Source: Bacteroidota bacterium (GTDB taxonomy: Bacteria > Bacteroidota > Bacteroidia > Bacteroidales > Prolixibacteraceae). From it: DNA of 35,423 nucleotides. A program made the translations under genes and the position numbers. Below are positions 7,720 through 16,046 of the stretch, one piece after another. How positions within the stretch are numbered: position 1 is the first letter of the stretch; each line of letters starts with the position of its first letter. A model generated the notes under the pieces. The model was not told the DNA's origin and searched no databases. It saw only the letters and a program-made list of their open reading frames with translations. The stretch lies in assembly GCA_021849365.1 (NCBI GenBank), contig JAJZSZ010000006.1, positions 1 to 35,423 of the forward strand. The letters are read 5' to 3'.

Positions 7720-9819
7720 CTAAGGAACTACCAGAATCCCTAATTCTGCAAGCCGTTTTCCGGTTCGCTCATGTTCAGCCTGATATTTTGATTCAATGTC
7801 GCTGGCAATCTGCTGAAACCTGGCTTCCCCACGGATATTGTCGAAAAGCGGATCATTTTTCAGGTAAACCGTCCACCAATGGGCAAATGATTTCCTTTTA
7901 TTTAAGATGTCTAAATTTTTGTAAGCCTCCTCTTTATTACCTATAAAAGTATAAGTAGCAGCAAGATCATAATAGGTGTGTGAGTCTGAGAAAAATCTTT
8001 GAAGTTTTATCATTTCCTGAGAATATTTGATTTGCTGATTAAAATAGAAATTGGCCTCTTTAAATTTGCCAAGTTTCCAATAGCAAAATCCAATACGATT
8101 CGCCCCATATGTAGGGATATATTCTGATTTTATTGATGCTTCAATGTATTTTTCGTAGAAAGGAAATAGTTCTTTGCTATTACTTAAAGATGAGCAATTT
8201 ATACCTAAATTGATAATGTAGTCGGGATTAATCGCGTGGGCTTTTTGGGCATAGCTTAAAGCGTTTTTAATGTTTCCACGGCTAAGCTCAATAGAACTTA
8301 AGTTATTAAAATACCATACTGAGTCTCCAAGTATGGATAATACGTCGGTATAATACTTTTCTGTTTGATCAAAAAATCCGGCCCATTGATATGCATGCCC
8401 AATAGACATCAAAAAATAGGGATACTCCTTTCCCCTGTTGCGTTTCATTCCTTCGATATAATTGGTAATGCCTTCTGCAAAATTCTCCAATAAATAGTGC
8501 GAAATTCTTCCTTTATTATAATACGACTTAAAGTCATTGGGATCCAGTTCTATGGCTTTGTCAAAATCTTCAGATGCCTGTTCAATTTTACCTGTTTCCA
8601 GGTAACAACTTCCCCTCAGCCGATATGCCTCTGCCAACTGACTGTCATAGTTAATTGCCTGATTGGCAAGAATTAAAATTGAATCTGTAAAATTTTCTAA
8701 GTATTGATTTTTAACCATGGGTATTTGAACATTTTTATCCCACATTATCTCGCCTAATCCAACGTATGCCTTCGCAAATGTTGAATCTTGCGCTACTGCT
8801 TTTTGGTAAAAATTCCAGGCATTTACAAGTGCAGTTTTGTTGTGGTTGTCATTCTCGCATTTCATGTATTCATTTCGCCCTCGTTGGTAAAAATCATAAG
8901 CTACAAGGTTTGTCGTAGGTAATTTTCTGATAAGCTTTTGTTCTTCCGGTGTTATTGCGGCCTTTAATTCATTGGCGACGGTCTCAGCAATTTCACTTTG
9001 AACCGATAAAATGTCTTTCCAATCCCGATTATATTCATTCGACCACGCATGCCTTTCGTCGCTTGCTTTAATTAGCTGCAATATCAACCTGCTTTTTTCT
9101 CCATCCCTTAAAAAGCTGCCTTCCAACAGATAGGCCACATCGAGTTCTTTGCCAATCGCTTTTGCAGTTTTGTCGGTTCTTCGGTACTGCTCAACAGAGG
9201 TTCTGGAAATAACACGCAGATCCTTTATTTTCGAAAGATGAAGCAGAATTGCGTCCATGATACCGTCGGCAAGATATTGTTTATCACCATCATCACTTAG
9301 GTATTTGAACGGAAGTACGGCAATTGATTTTTCTTTGTCATTGCCGGATTTTGAGTCTGAAACTTCATTCACAATCAGCGAAATTGCGATCGCCCCAAAA
9401 ATAACAGACCCCAAAATCACTAATATAATGGTTTTCAAATTCCGGCTTTTTGTCTTAGCGACAGGCTTATCGGAGTGGTTGTTATCGCCGTTCGATAACT
9501 CCCGCAACCTTAACTCGCCGGGAGCATATCCAAAATACTCGTGAAAGCACTTATTGAAATAAGTTGGACTGCCAAATCCGACCCGGTAAGAGATCTCTGA
9601 TGCGGTTAGATCTTCATTTAGCAACAACTCTTTTGCCTTATTGAGCCTGACCTCTCTGATAAATTGATTGATTGTTTGATTTGTATTGGATTTTAACTTT
9701 CGGTGCAGGTATGAATGGCTCATTCCCATTTCCCGGATAAGATCTTCGACTCCAAATTCTTCGTTTGCCAAATTTGCTTCCACAAGATCTGTAAGCCTTT
9801 GCATGAACGGGTTGTTCAT
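7720..9819 (-). CDS. AraC-type HTH / transmembrane / TolB-like (FlgO-like) / TPR protein (copy 2)
   Basis: 699 aa; same architecture as 5400..7484; first 170 aa nearly identical to copy 1, remainder divergent. Confidence 0.88.
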   Translation of the reverse strand: MNNPFMQRLTDLVEANLANEEFGVEDLIREMGMSHSYLHRKLKSNTNQTINQFIREVRLNKAKELLLNEDLTASEISYRVGFGSPTYFNKCFHEYFGYAPGELRLRELSNGDNNHSDKPVAKTKSRNLKTIILVILGSVIFGAIAISLIVNEVSDSKSGNDKEKSIAVLPFKYLSDDGDKQYLADGIMDAILLHLSKIKDLRVISRTSVEQYRRTDKTAKAIGKELDVAYLLEGSFLRDGEKSRLILQLIKASDERHAWSNEYNRDWKDILSVQSEIAETVANELKAAITPEEQKLIRKLPTTNLVAYDFYQRGRNEYMKCENDNHNKTALVNAWNFYQKAVAQDSTFAKAYVGLGEIMWDKNVQIPMVKNQYLENFTDSILILANQAINYDSQLAEAYRLRGSCYLETGKIEQASEDFDKAIELDPNDFKSYYNKGRISHYLLENFAEGITNYIEGMKRNRGKEYPYFLMSIGHAYQWAGFFDQTEKYYTDVLSILGDSVWYFNNLSSIELSRGNIKNALSYAQKAHAINPDYIINLGINCSSLSNSKELFPFYEKYIEASIKSEYIPTYGANRIGFCYWKLGKFKEANFYFNQQIKYSQEMIKLQRFFSDSHTYYDLAATYTFIGNKEEAYKNLDILNKRKSFAHWWTVYLKNDPLFDNIRGEARFQQIASDIESKYQAEHERTGKRLAELGILVVP
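9310..9819 (-). repeat. Direct repeat unit B (5' ~510 bp of copy 2)
   Basis: Partner of 6975..7484, same orientation. Confidence 0.75.
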
Positions 9820-10121
9820 AGGACATTGATCTGATTGCTCGCGTTTAATTGTAGCAATATAAATTTACGACATTATTACCTGATAACAATTAGTTGATCA
9901 TACTTTCTGAACCGACCTTAAATTAACGAGAGCTCAATTCATTGAAAAAAGCCCTGTTAAAAGGACAGTCGTCAACGAGCACAACCGGAAATCAATGCGT
10001 TGGTATTTAATCAATAAAGTATCAGCTCTCCGACGATAATCACAAATTTTATCGTTAACTTTAATAGACAATTCATTTGTCTGGCTTTAAATAGTGGGAT
10101 GAACCTCAAAAATTTAGTGTT

Positions 10122-12392
10122 ATGGCAAAATTTACCAAAGAAGATGCCCTGAGGTACCATGCTGAAGGACGTCCCGGCAAGCTTGAAGTAGTTACCACCA
10201 AACCGCATTCTACCCAACGCGATCTTTCGCTGGCCTATTCGCCCGGAGTGGCCCATCCTTGCCTTGAGATCGAAAAGAACTTCGACGACATTTACAAATA
10301 CACGTCCAAAGGAAATCTTGTAGCCGTTATTTCAAACGGAACTGCAGTTCTTGGACTTGGAGACATTGGGGCCGGTGCCGGAAAGCCAGTGATGGAAGGC
10401 AAGGGTTTCCTTTTTAAAATTTTTGCTGATATTGATGTATTTGACATTGAAGTTGATACGCATAACGTGGATACCTTGGTTGAAACTGTGAAAAATATTG
10501 CTGTTACATTTGGCGGAATCAACCTCGAAGATATTAAAGCACCTGAATGTTTTGAGGTGGAAGAGCGGCTAAAGCGGGAAGTTTCCATTCCGCTTATGCA
10601 CGACGACCAACACGGCACAGCCATCATCTGTTCGGCCGGAATAATTAATGCCCTTGAATTGGCCGGAAAAAAACTCGGAGATGTCCGCATTGTAATTAGC
10701 GGGGCCGGAGCTGCTGCCATTGCCTGTGCCAACCTGATTGTTTCGTTGGGTGCACGAAAAGAAAACATGGTGATGCTCGATTCCAAAGGGGTTATCCGGA
10801 AAGATCGAACCGACCTGAATAAATACAAAGCCGCGTTTGCTACCGATTTCGATCTTCATACCTTGCCCGAGGCTATGACCGGAGCTGATATATTCCTCGG
10901 GTTGTCTCAAGCCAACTTGGTTTCGAAGGAAATGGTTCGTTCGATGGCTCCCAACCCAATCATTTTTGCCATGGCCAATCCCGATCCGGAAATTCCTTAC
11001 GACGAAGCGATGTCAGCTCGCGAAGACCTGATTATGGCTACCGGTCGTTCCGATTTTCCGAACCAGGTAAATAATGTGCTGGGCTTCCCGTATATATTTC
11101 GGGGAGCGCTTGATGTGCGGGCAACCTGTATCAACGAGGAGATGAAGCGGGCTGCGGTTTATGCACTAGCCGGTTTGGCCAAGGAAGCTGTTCCTGAAAG
11201 TGTAAGCAAGGCATACAACGTAAAGAATCTGGTATTTGGAAAGGAATACATTATTCCCAAGCCACTCGATCCACGACTAATTTCGACTGTTGCACCGGCA
11301 GTTGCCAAAGCCGCTATCGACAGCGGTGTTGCACGGAAACCAATCTACGACTGGGATCAGTATAAGCTTGAATTGAGCCAGCGGCTTGGTTTGGATAATC
11401 AGTTGTTGCACGGCATCGTGGTAAAAGCCAAACAACATCCAAAACGAATTGTATTTGCTGAAGGAAATAACCCGAAAGTGCTTAGGGCGGCAAATGAAGT
11501 TCTGCACGACGGAATTGCAGTTCCGATATTGCTGGGGAACGAGAACGAAATCAGGCAATTAATTGCAGAGAACCATTTCGATTTGCACACCATATCCATT
11601 ATCGATCCGCACGCAACGGAAAGCGATCAGATGCGTGAGTCGTTTGCCAACCTGATTTGGGAAAAGCGTCGCCGGAAGGGAATTACGCTTGAAGAAGCTA
11701 TGGAATTGACCTACAATCGCAATTATTTTGGCATCATGATGGTTGATGCCGGAGAAGCCGATGCCATGATCTCAGGCGTTACCAGTCATTATGGCGATGT
11801 CATGAGTCCGGCATTGAAATTAATCGGACCGAAATCCGGACTGGTCCACATTTCGAGCATGTACATTGTATTGACTAAACGTGGTCCGCTGTTCTTTGCT
11901 GATACTTCGGTTAATCTCGATCCCGATGTTCAAACCCTCATTGAAACGACTTTACTGGCTTCGGAAGAAGTGAAGAAGTTTAATATTGAACCGGTAATTG
12001 CCATGGTTTCCTATTCAAATTTCGGATCGGTTAAATCATCGGAACATACCCGTACACTTGACCGCGTGCGGCAAACCATTGCCTTCCTGCATCAGAATCA
12101 TCCTGATTTGGTTGTGGACGGCGAGATACAGATGAATTTTGCACTCAACAAGGAATTGCGAAGCCAAAAATTCCCATTCACCCGGCTCGAAAACCGCGAT
12201 GTTAATACCATCATTTTCCCAAACCTGACTTCAGGAAATATTGCATACAAACTGATGCAGGAGGTTGGTGGGGCCGAGGTGGTTGGCCCAATCCTCATGG
12301 GAATGAAAAAGCCTATACATGTGGTTCCAATGGAATGTTCGGTACGCGAAATTGTCAATATGGCGACAATTGCCGTCGTCGATGCGCAATAA
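10122..12392 (+). CDS. maeB: NADP-dependent malic enzyme with C-terminal phosphotransacetylase domain
   Basis: 756 aa; SLAYSPGVAHPCLEI, HDDQHGTAIICSAGIINALELAGK, then PTA-like C-terminal half (RIVFAEGNNPKVLRAANEVL... GEADAMISGVTSHYGDVMSPALKLIG). Confidence 0.95.
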   Translation: MAKFTKEDALRYHAEGRPGKLEVVTTKPHSTQRDLSLAYSPGVAHPCLEIEKNFDDIYKYTSKGNLVAVISNGTAVLGLGDIGAGAGKPVMEGKGFLFKIFADIDVFDIEVDTHNVDTLVETVKNIAVTFGGINLEDIKAPECFEVEERLKREVSIPLMHDDQHGTAIICSAGIINALELAGKKLGDVRIVISGAGAAAIACANLIVSLGARKENMVMLDSKGVIRKDRTDLNKYKAAFATDFDLHTLPEAMTGADIFLGLSQANLVSKEMVRSMAPNPIIFAMANPDPEIPYDEAMSAREDLIMATGRSDFPNQVNNVLGFPYIFRGALDVRATCINEEMKRAAVYALAGLAKEAVPESVSKAYNVKNLVFGKEYIIPKPLDPRLISTVAPAVAKAAIDSGVARKPIYDWDQYKLELSQRLGLDNQLLHGIVVKAKQHPKRIVFAEGNNPKVLRAANEVLHDGIAVPILLGNENEIRQLIAENHFDLHTISIIDPHATESDQMRESFANLIWEKRRRKGITLEEAMELTYNRNYFGIMMVDAGEADAMISGVTSHYGDVMSPALKLIGPKSGLVHISSMYIVLTKRGPLFFADTSVNLDPDVQTLIETTLLASEEVKKFNIEPVIAMVSYSNFGSVKSSEHTRTLDRVRQTIAFLHQNHPDLVVDGEIQMNFALNKELRSQKFPFTRLENRDVNTIIFPNLTSGNIAYKLMQEVGGAEVVGPILMGMKKPIHVVPMECSVREIVNMATIAVVDAQ

Positions 12393-12430
12393 TTGTTTTT
12401 TTGTTTCTGTTCGTTTTAGGGTGGAATTTT

Positions 12431-12458
12431 AAAGAGGTCGTAACGACCTCTTTTTTTA
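12431..12458 (+). terminator. Intrinsic terminator after maeB
   Basis: aaagaggtcgt-a-acgacctcttt with 11-nt arms followed by a T-tract (cctctttttttatt). Confidence 0.8.
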
Positions 12459-12558
12459 TTGCAAAATTTCGACACGTGCGGGAAAATAGCGCCCTTTGAT
12501 TTTGTTTTTGTAGGCCGCTTTTAATATCATTGTGTAACCTAACCAAACAACCTATACG

Positions 12559-14568
12559 ATGAATCACTTTTCCTGCAGAAGATTAAAATCGCTTCTTTCA
12601 CTGATAGTTATACTTTGTTTCCAGAATAATATGCTGGTTCAGGCCGACGAAAATCGGTGGAAAATAAACCCTTCCGGTTCAATTTCATGGTTTATCGACA
12701 ACCGTTTGCCTCATTCGGATCACATCGAAATGAGTGGCGACAGTATTTCGGCTATTCTTCGTTATGGCGTAAATGCTGATAAATCGTTTCAGATTGAGCG
12801 GCAGCTGGTGTGGCCCATGCTGAGAACCATTCCGAACAATACGCACGCCAGTTTAATCCGCTCGTTTTCTGAAGATTTGATTGGCAAAATATCAGTGAAT
12901 GGTCGCCTTATAAAAGGCGAAAAAGTTGATGAAATTAGTCTGAATGGATTGATGACCGTTAAAAGTTCGGCTAATGGAATTGGGATTGAGCGGGTCATCT
13001 TTCCCTCAACAGCTCACCCGTTTTTTTACGAAGAATACAGGATTACAAATAGGCAGGACCGGCCACTTTCGGTTGAAATACCTGATTATCGGGTAGATTA
13101 CACAACCGATCCGCAAAAAGGAACAGTAGGTAGTTACAGCGTAGTTTCAGAGGTAGCGGGAAGCGGTTTTTATACCCTGAAAAAGGACGAAAGCGTTAGG
13201 TTTGGTCTGGTGTTTTCGGCATATCCAAAAGGTAAAAACAAAGTTGCTACAGATATTTCTGCAGAAAGAAGCAGCCGCGAGAATCTGGTTGCTGAGTGGG
13301 AAAACAAATTGGTACTCGAAACTCCTGACCAGGTTTTAAATCAGGCTTTTGCGTTTGCAAAAATCAGAGCTTCTGAAAGTATCTATAAAACTGCAGGTGG
13401 ATACATGCATGGTCCTGGTGGCGGAGCTTACTATGCCGCAATCTGGGCCAACGATCAGGCCGAATATGTCGGGCCATTCTTTCCGTTTTTGGGTTACTCA
13501 AAGGGCAACGATGCTTCGGACAACGCTTACCTGCATTTTGCCCGGTTCATGAATCCGGAGTACAAGCCAATTCCGAGCTCAATTATTGCTGAAGGGAAAG
13601 ATATCTGGAACGGAGCCGGGGACAGGGGCGATGCCGCTATGATTGCTTATGGGGCAGCCCGTTTCAGCCTTTCGCTGGGCGACAAACAAACCGCTGAAAA
13701 ACTCTGGCCTTTAATTGAATGGTGCCTCGAGTACAACAAACGACACATAAATACAGATGGCGTTGTTTCGTCGGATTCGGATGAGCTTGAAGGTCGCTTT
13801 CCTGCCGGAAAAGCAAATTTATGCACTTCGAGTTTGTATTACGATGCATTAATCTCGGCTGCTGCTCTGGGAAAGGAACTTGGCAAACCAGCCTCTTTAA
13901 CTTCAGTTTATGCCAAACAGGCTGCCGCGATAAAGCAGTCGATCGAATCGTTTTTTGGTCGCAAGGTTGAAGGGTTTGATACATACCGGTATTACAAGGA
14001 AAATGATGTACTGAGGTCGTGGATTTGTGTTCCGCTGACTGTCGGAATTTTCGATCGCAGCGAAGGAACAATTAATGCCCTTTTCTCTTCAAGGCTTTGG
14101 ACCAAAGACGGGTTGGCCACACAGGCAGGCGATTCAACCTTCTGGGATCGCTCAACTTTATACGCATTGCGGGGAGTTTTGCAGGCCGGTAAAACCGAAA
14201 AGGCAATGGAATTCCTGAAATATTATTCTCAGCGTCGTTTGTTGGGCGAACATGTTCCTTATCCGGTTGAGGCTTATCCGGAAGGAGGACAGCGACATCT
14301 TTCGGCCGAAAGCGGGTTATATTGCCGCATTTATACCGAAGGATTGTTTGGCATTCGTCCGGTTGGATTGAGTAGCTTCACAATTACTCCGCAGTTACCT
14401 GCCGATTGGGATTTTATGCGGCTGAAGAAGGTCCATGGATTTCAGAAGGAATTTGACATTGACATTAAGCGCGAAGGTGACAAAATCCGGTTGACTGTTA
14501 TGAGTAATGGGGCGGTCGTTCTAAATAAACTCGTACCAAACGGATCGAAACAGATGGTTAAGTTTTAG
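12559..14568 (+). CDS. Secreted six-hairpin (alpha/alpha)6-type glycosidase-like protein
   Basis: 669 aa; N-terminal signal-like segment; mid-region YMHGPGGGAYYAAIWANDQAEYVGPFFPFLGYSKGNDASDNAYLHFARFM, WNGAGDRGDAAMIAYGAARF, C-terminal beta-type segment. Family not assigned with certainty. Confidence 0.65.
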   Translation: MNHFSCRRLKSLLSLIVILCFQNNMLVQADENRWKINPSGSISWFIDNRLPHSDHIEMSGDSISAILRYGVNADKSFQIERQLVWPMLRTIPNNTHASLIRSFSEDLIGKISVNGRLIKGEKVDEISLNGLMTVKSSANGIGIERVIFPSTAHPFFYEEYRITNRQDRPLSVEIPDYRVDYTTDPQKGTVGSYSVVSEVAGSGFYTLKKDESVRFGLVFSAYPKGKNKVATDISAERSSRENLVAEWENKLVLETPDQVLNQAFAFAKIRASESIYKTAGGYMHGPGGGAYYAAIWANDQAEYVGPFFPFLGYSKGNDASDNAYLHFARFMNPEYKPIPSSIIAEGKDIWNGAGDRGDAAMIAYGAARFSLSLGDKQTAEKLWPLIEWCLEYNKRHINTDGVVSSDSDELEGRFPAGKANLCTSSLYYDALISAAALGKELGKPASLTSVYAKQAAAIKQSIESFFGRKVEGFDTYRYYKENDVLRSWICVPLTVGIFDRSEGTINALFSSRLWTKDGLATQAGDSTFWDRSTLYALRGVLQAGKTEKAMEFLKYYSQRRLLGEHVPYPVEAYPEGGQRHLSAESGLYCRIYTEGLFGIRPVGLSSFTITPQLPADWDFMRLKKVHGFQKEFDIDIKREGDKIRLTVMSNGAVVLNKLVPNGSKQMVKF

Positions 14569-14577
14569 AGCCAGAAA

Positions 14578-15819
14578 TCAGGCTTCCGTCTTATTAATTG
14601 TTTTGGGATGTAGCGTTACCAATTGCAGAATTATTGCAATGGCAACAACGATTGTGAGTTTCGCGAAATCGTGCCTCATGTTTCCGGCGTCAGCCGATTT
14701 TCCCATAAAACTGGTTATGGCCGCACCTGCCGAAATTCCGACAAGGTTCATCAGGCCATACCCGGTGGCACGGTATCGCGACGAAACAAACTGACAAAGA
14801 ATAGGCATATTGTTTACATCGAAAATTCCAAAGCCAAGCCCGAAACACAGTCCGCCAAGCAGGATAAATCCGAATCCTGAGCCGTACCCAAGTAGAAAAA
14901 GGGCCGGAATGGTGAGTGCCAGTCCGATCACTCCTGTGTAAATCCGGCCTTTCAGGTTGTGCTGCGACCATCGGTCGGAAACATATCCTCCCAGTAATAC
15001 TCCGGCCAGTGAGGCCAGGGCAGTTGTCATGGTCGCCAGCGGGCCTGCTTCCGACATGTCGAGGTGTAAAGTTTCGGAAAACAGGGTAGGGACCCAGTTT
15101 TTTACAGCCCAGCCGGGCAGACTTGGAGCCGAAAAATAAAAAAGCAGTACCCAGAATGCGACGTTTCCGAACAGAATCCTGAACGCATTGAATGCCATTG
15201 AAAGCTCCGTTTTGAACGAAGATCGTTCGGTTGATTCAACCTTGTAAGTTTTCTTTTCTTTCAGGAAAAACAGAAGAATAAAGCTGTAAACCATGCCAAT
15301 TATTCCGAAGAGGAAAAATGTGGAGTGCCACGAAAGCTTTGTTGCAATGGTTGCTCCAAAACCACCCAGTGCCTGACCCAGATATATTCCGGTGGTGTGA
15401 ATTCCGATGGCAAACGATCGAGTTTTGCCCAAATGATAGTCGGCAATTAACGACAGTCCGGCCGGAATATAAAAAGCTTCGCTGATGCCCATAATGGCCC
15501 GGAGTACATACAGCTGATCGAATGTTTGGGCGAAACCCATTCCCAGGGTGACGCTCGACCAGGTAAACAAACTTCCGACAATTAGCCACTTGCGGTTTAT
15601 CCGGTCGGCAATAATGCCCGAAATGGGACTCATCAAGGCGTAAATCCAGAGAAAGATAGCCATGAGACGGCCGAAACTTTCGGCTTTGGCCAGTTCAGCA
15701 ATATCTACCATCATCGAGGGTTTCATGGTCGAAAGCATCTGTCGGTCGAGGTAGTTGAGAACTCCGACCAGCCACAACAAACCGACTACAACCCACGGGT
15801 ATATTGCTTTTTCTTTCAT
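14578..15819 (-). CDS. MFS transporter, ACS (anion:cation symporter)-like
   Basis: 413 aa; WLVGVLNYLDRQMLSTMKPSM, SPISGIIADRINRKWLIVGSLFTWSSVTLGMGFAQTFDQLYVLRAIMGISEAFYIPAGLSLIADYH; multiple TM segments. Confidence 0.9.
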   Translation of the reverse strand: MKEKAIYPWVVVGLLWLVGVLNYLDRQMLSTMKPSMMVDIAELAKAESFGRLMAIFLWIYALMSPISGIIADRINRKWLIVGSLFTWSSVTLGMGFAQTFDQLYVLRAIMGISEAFYIPAGLSLIADYHLGKTRSFAIGIHTTGIYLGQALGGFGATIATKLSWHSTFFLFGIIGMVYSFILLFFLKEKKTYKVESTERSSFKTELSMAFNAFRILFGNVAFWVLLFYFSAPSLPGWAVKNWVPTLFSETLHLDMSEAGPLATMTTALASLAGVLLGGYVSDRWSQHNLKGRIYTGVIGLALTIPALFLLGYGSGFGFILLGGLCFGLGFGIFDVNNMPILCQFVSSRYRATGYGLMNLVGISAGAAITSFMGKSADAGNMRHDFAKLTIVVAIAIILQLVTLHPKTINKTEA

Positions 15820-16046
15820 CTGAAAAGTTTAGTTGGTTTTGAATTTCAAAACTGAAAGCGAATTTAAGAAAACTCCGGCAAGTCTGGCTTTCGATTTTAA
15901 TTCATGAAAAAGGAAGTTTAAGGCAAAAGGTGGTGGTTATTCCTGTTAGTATTTGGATCCGGATTGATTTTTTATTGATTAATCAACTTTTATTCCTATT
16001 TTCATCCGAAAAGTTATTGCTTTCGGCTTTAAAGAGAGGTAAAGAG

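Noticed and set aside
7692-7946. 84-aa plus-strand ORF
   Set aside because: Antisense to the copy 2 C-terminus and the paralogue remnant, which explain the sequence.
10292-10828. 178-aa minus-strand ORF opposite maeB
   Set aside because: Low-complexity antisense frame within a strongly conserved enzyme gene; no recognisable domain.
10122-12392. Malic enzyme fused to phosphotransacetylase as a novel fusion
   Set aside because: This architecture is the standard MaeB form and well known.
12501-12542. Possible -33/-7 promoter upstream of the glycosidase-like gene (ttttg ... tatcattg)
   Set aside because: The -7 match is imperfect and the spacing is outside the expected range; not supportable.
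13664-14071. 135-aa minus-strand ORF opposite the glycosidase-like gene
   Set aside because: Antisense shadow ORF, composition unlike a real protein, no motif.
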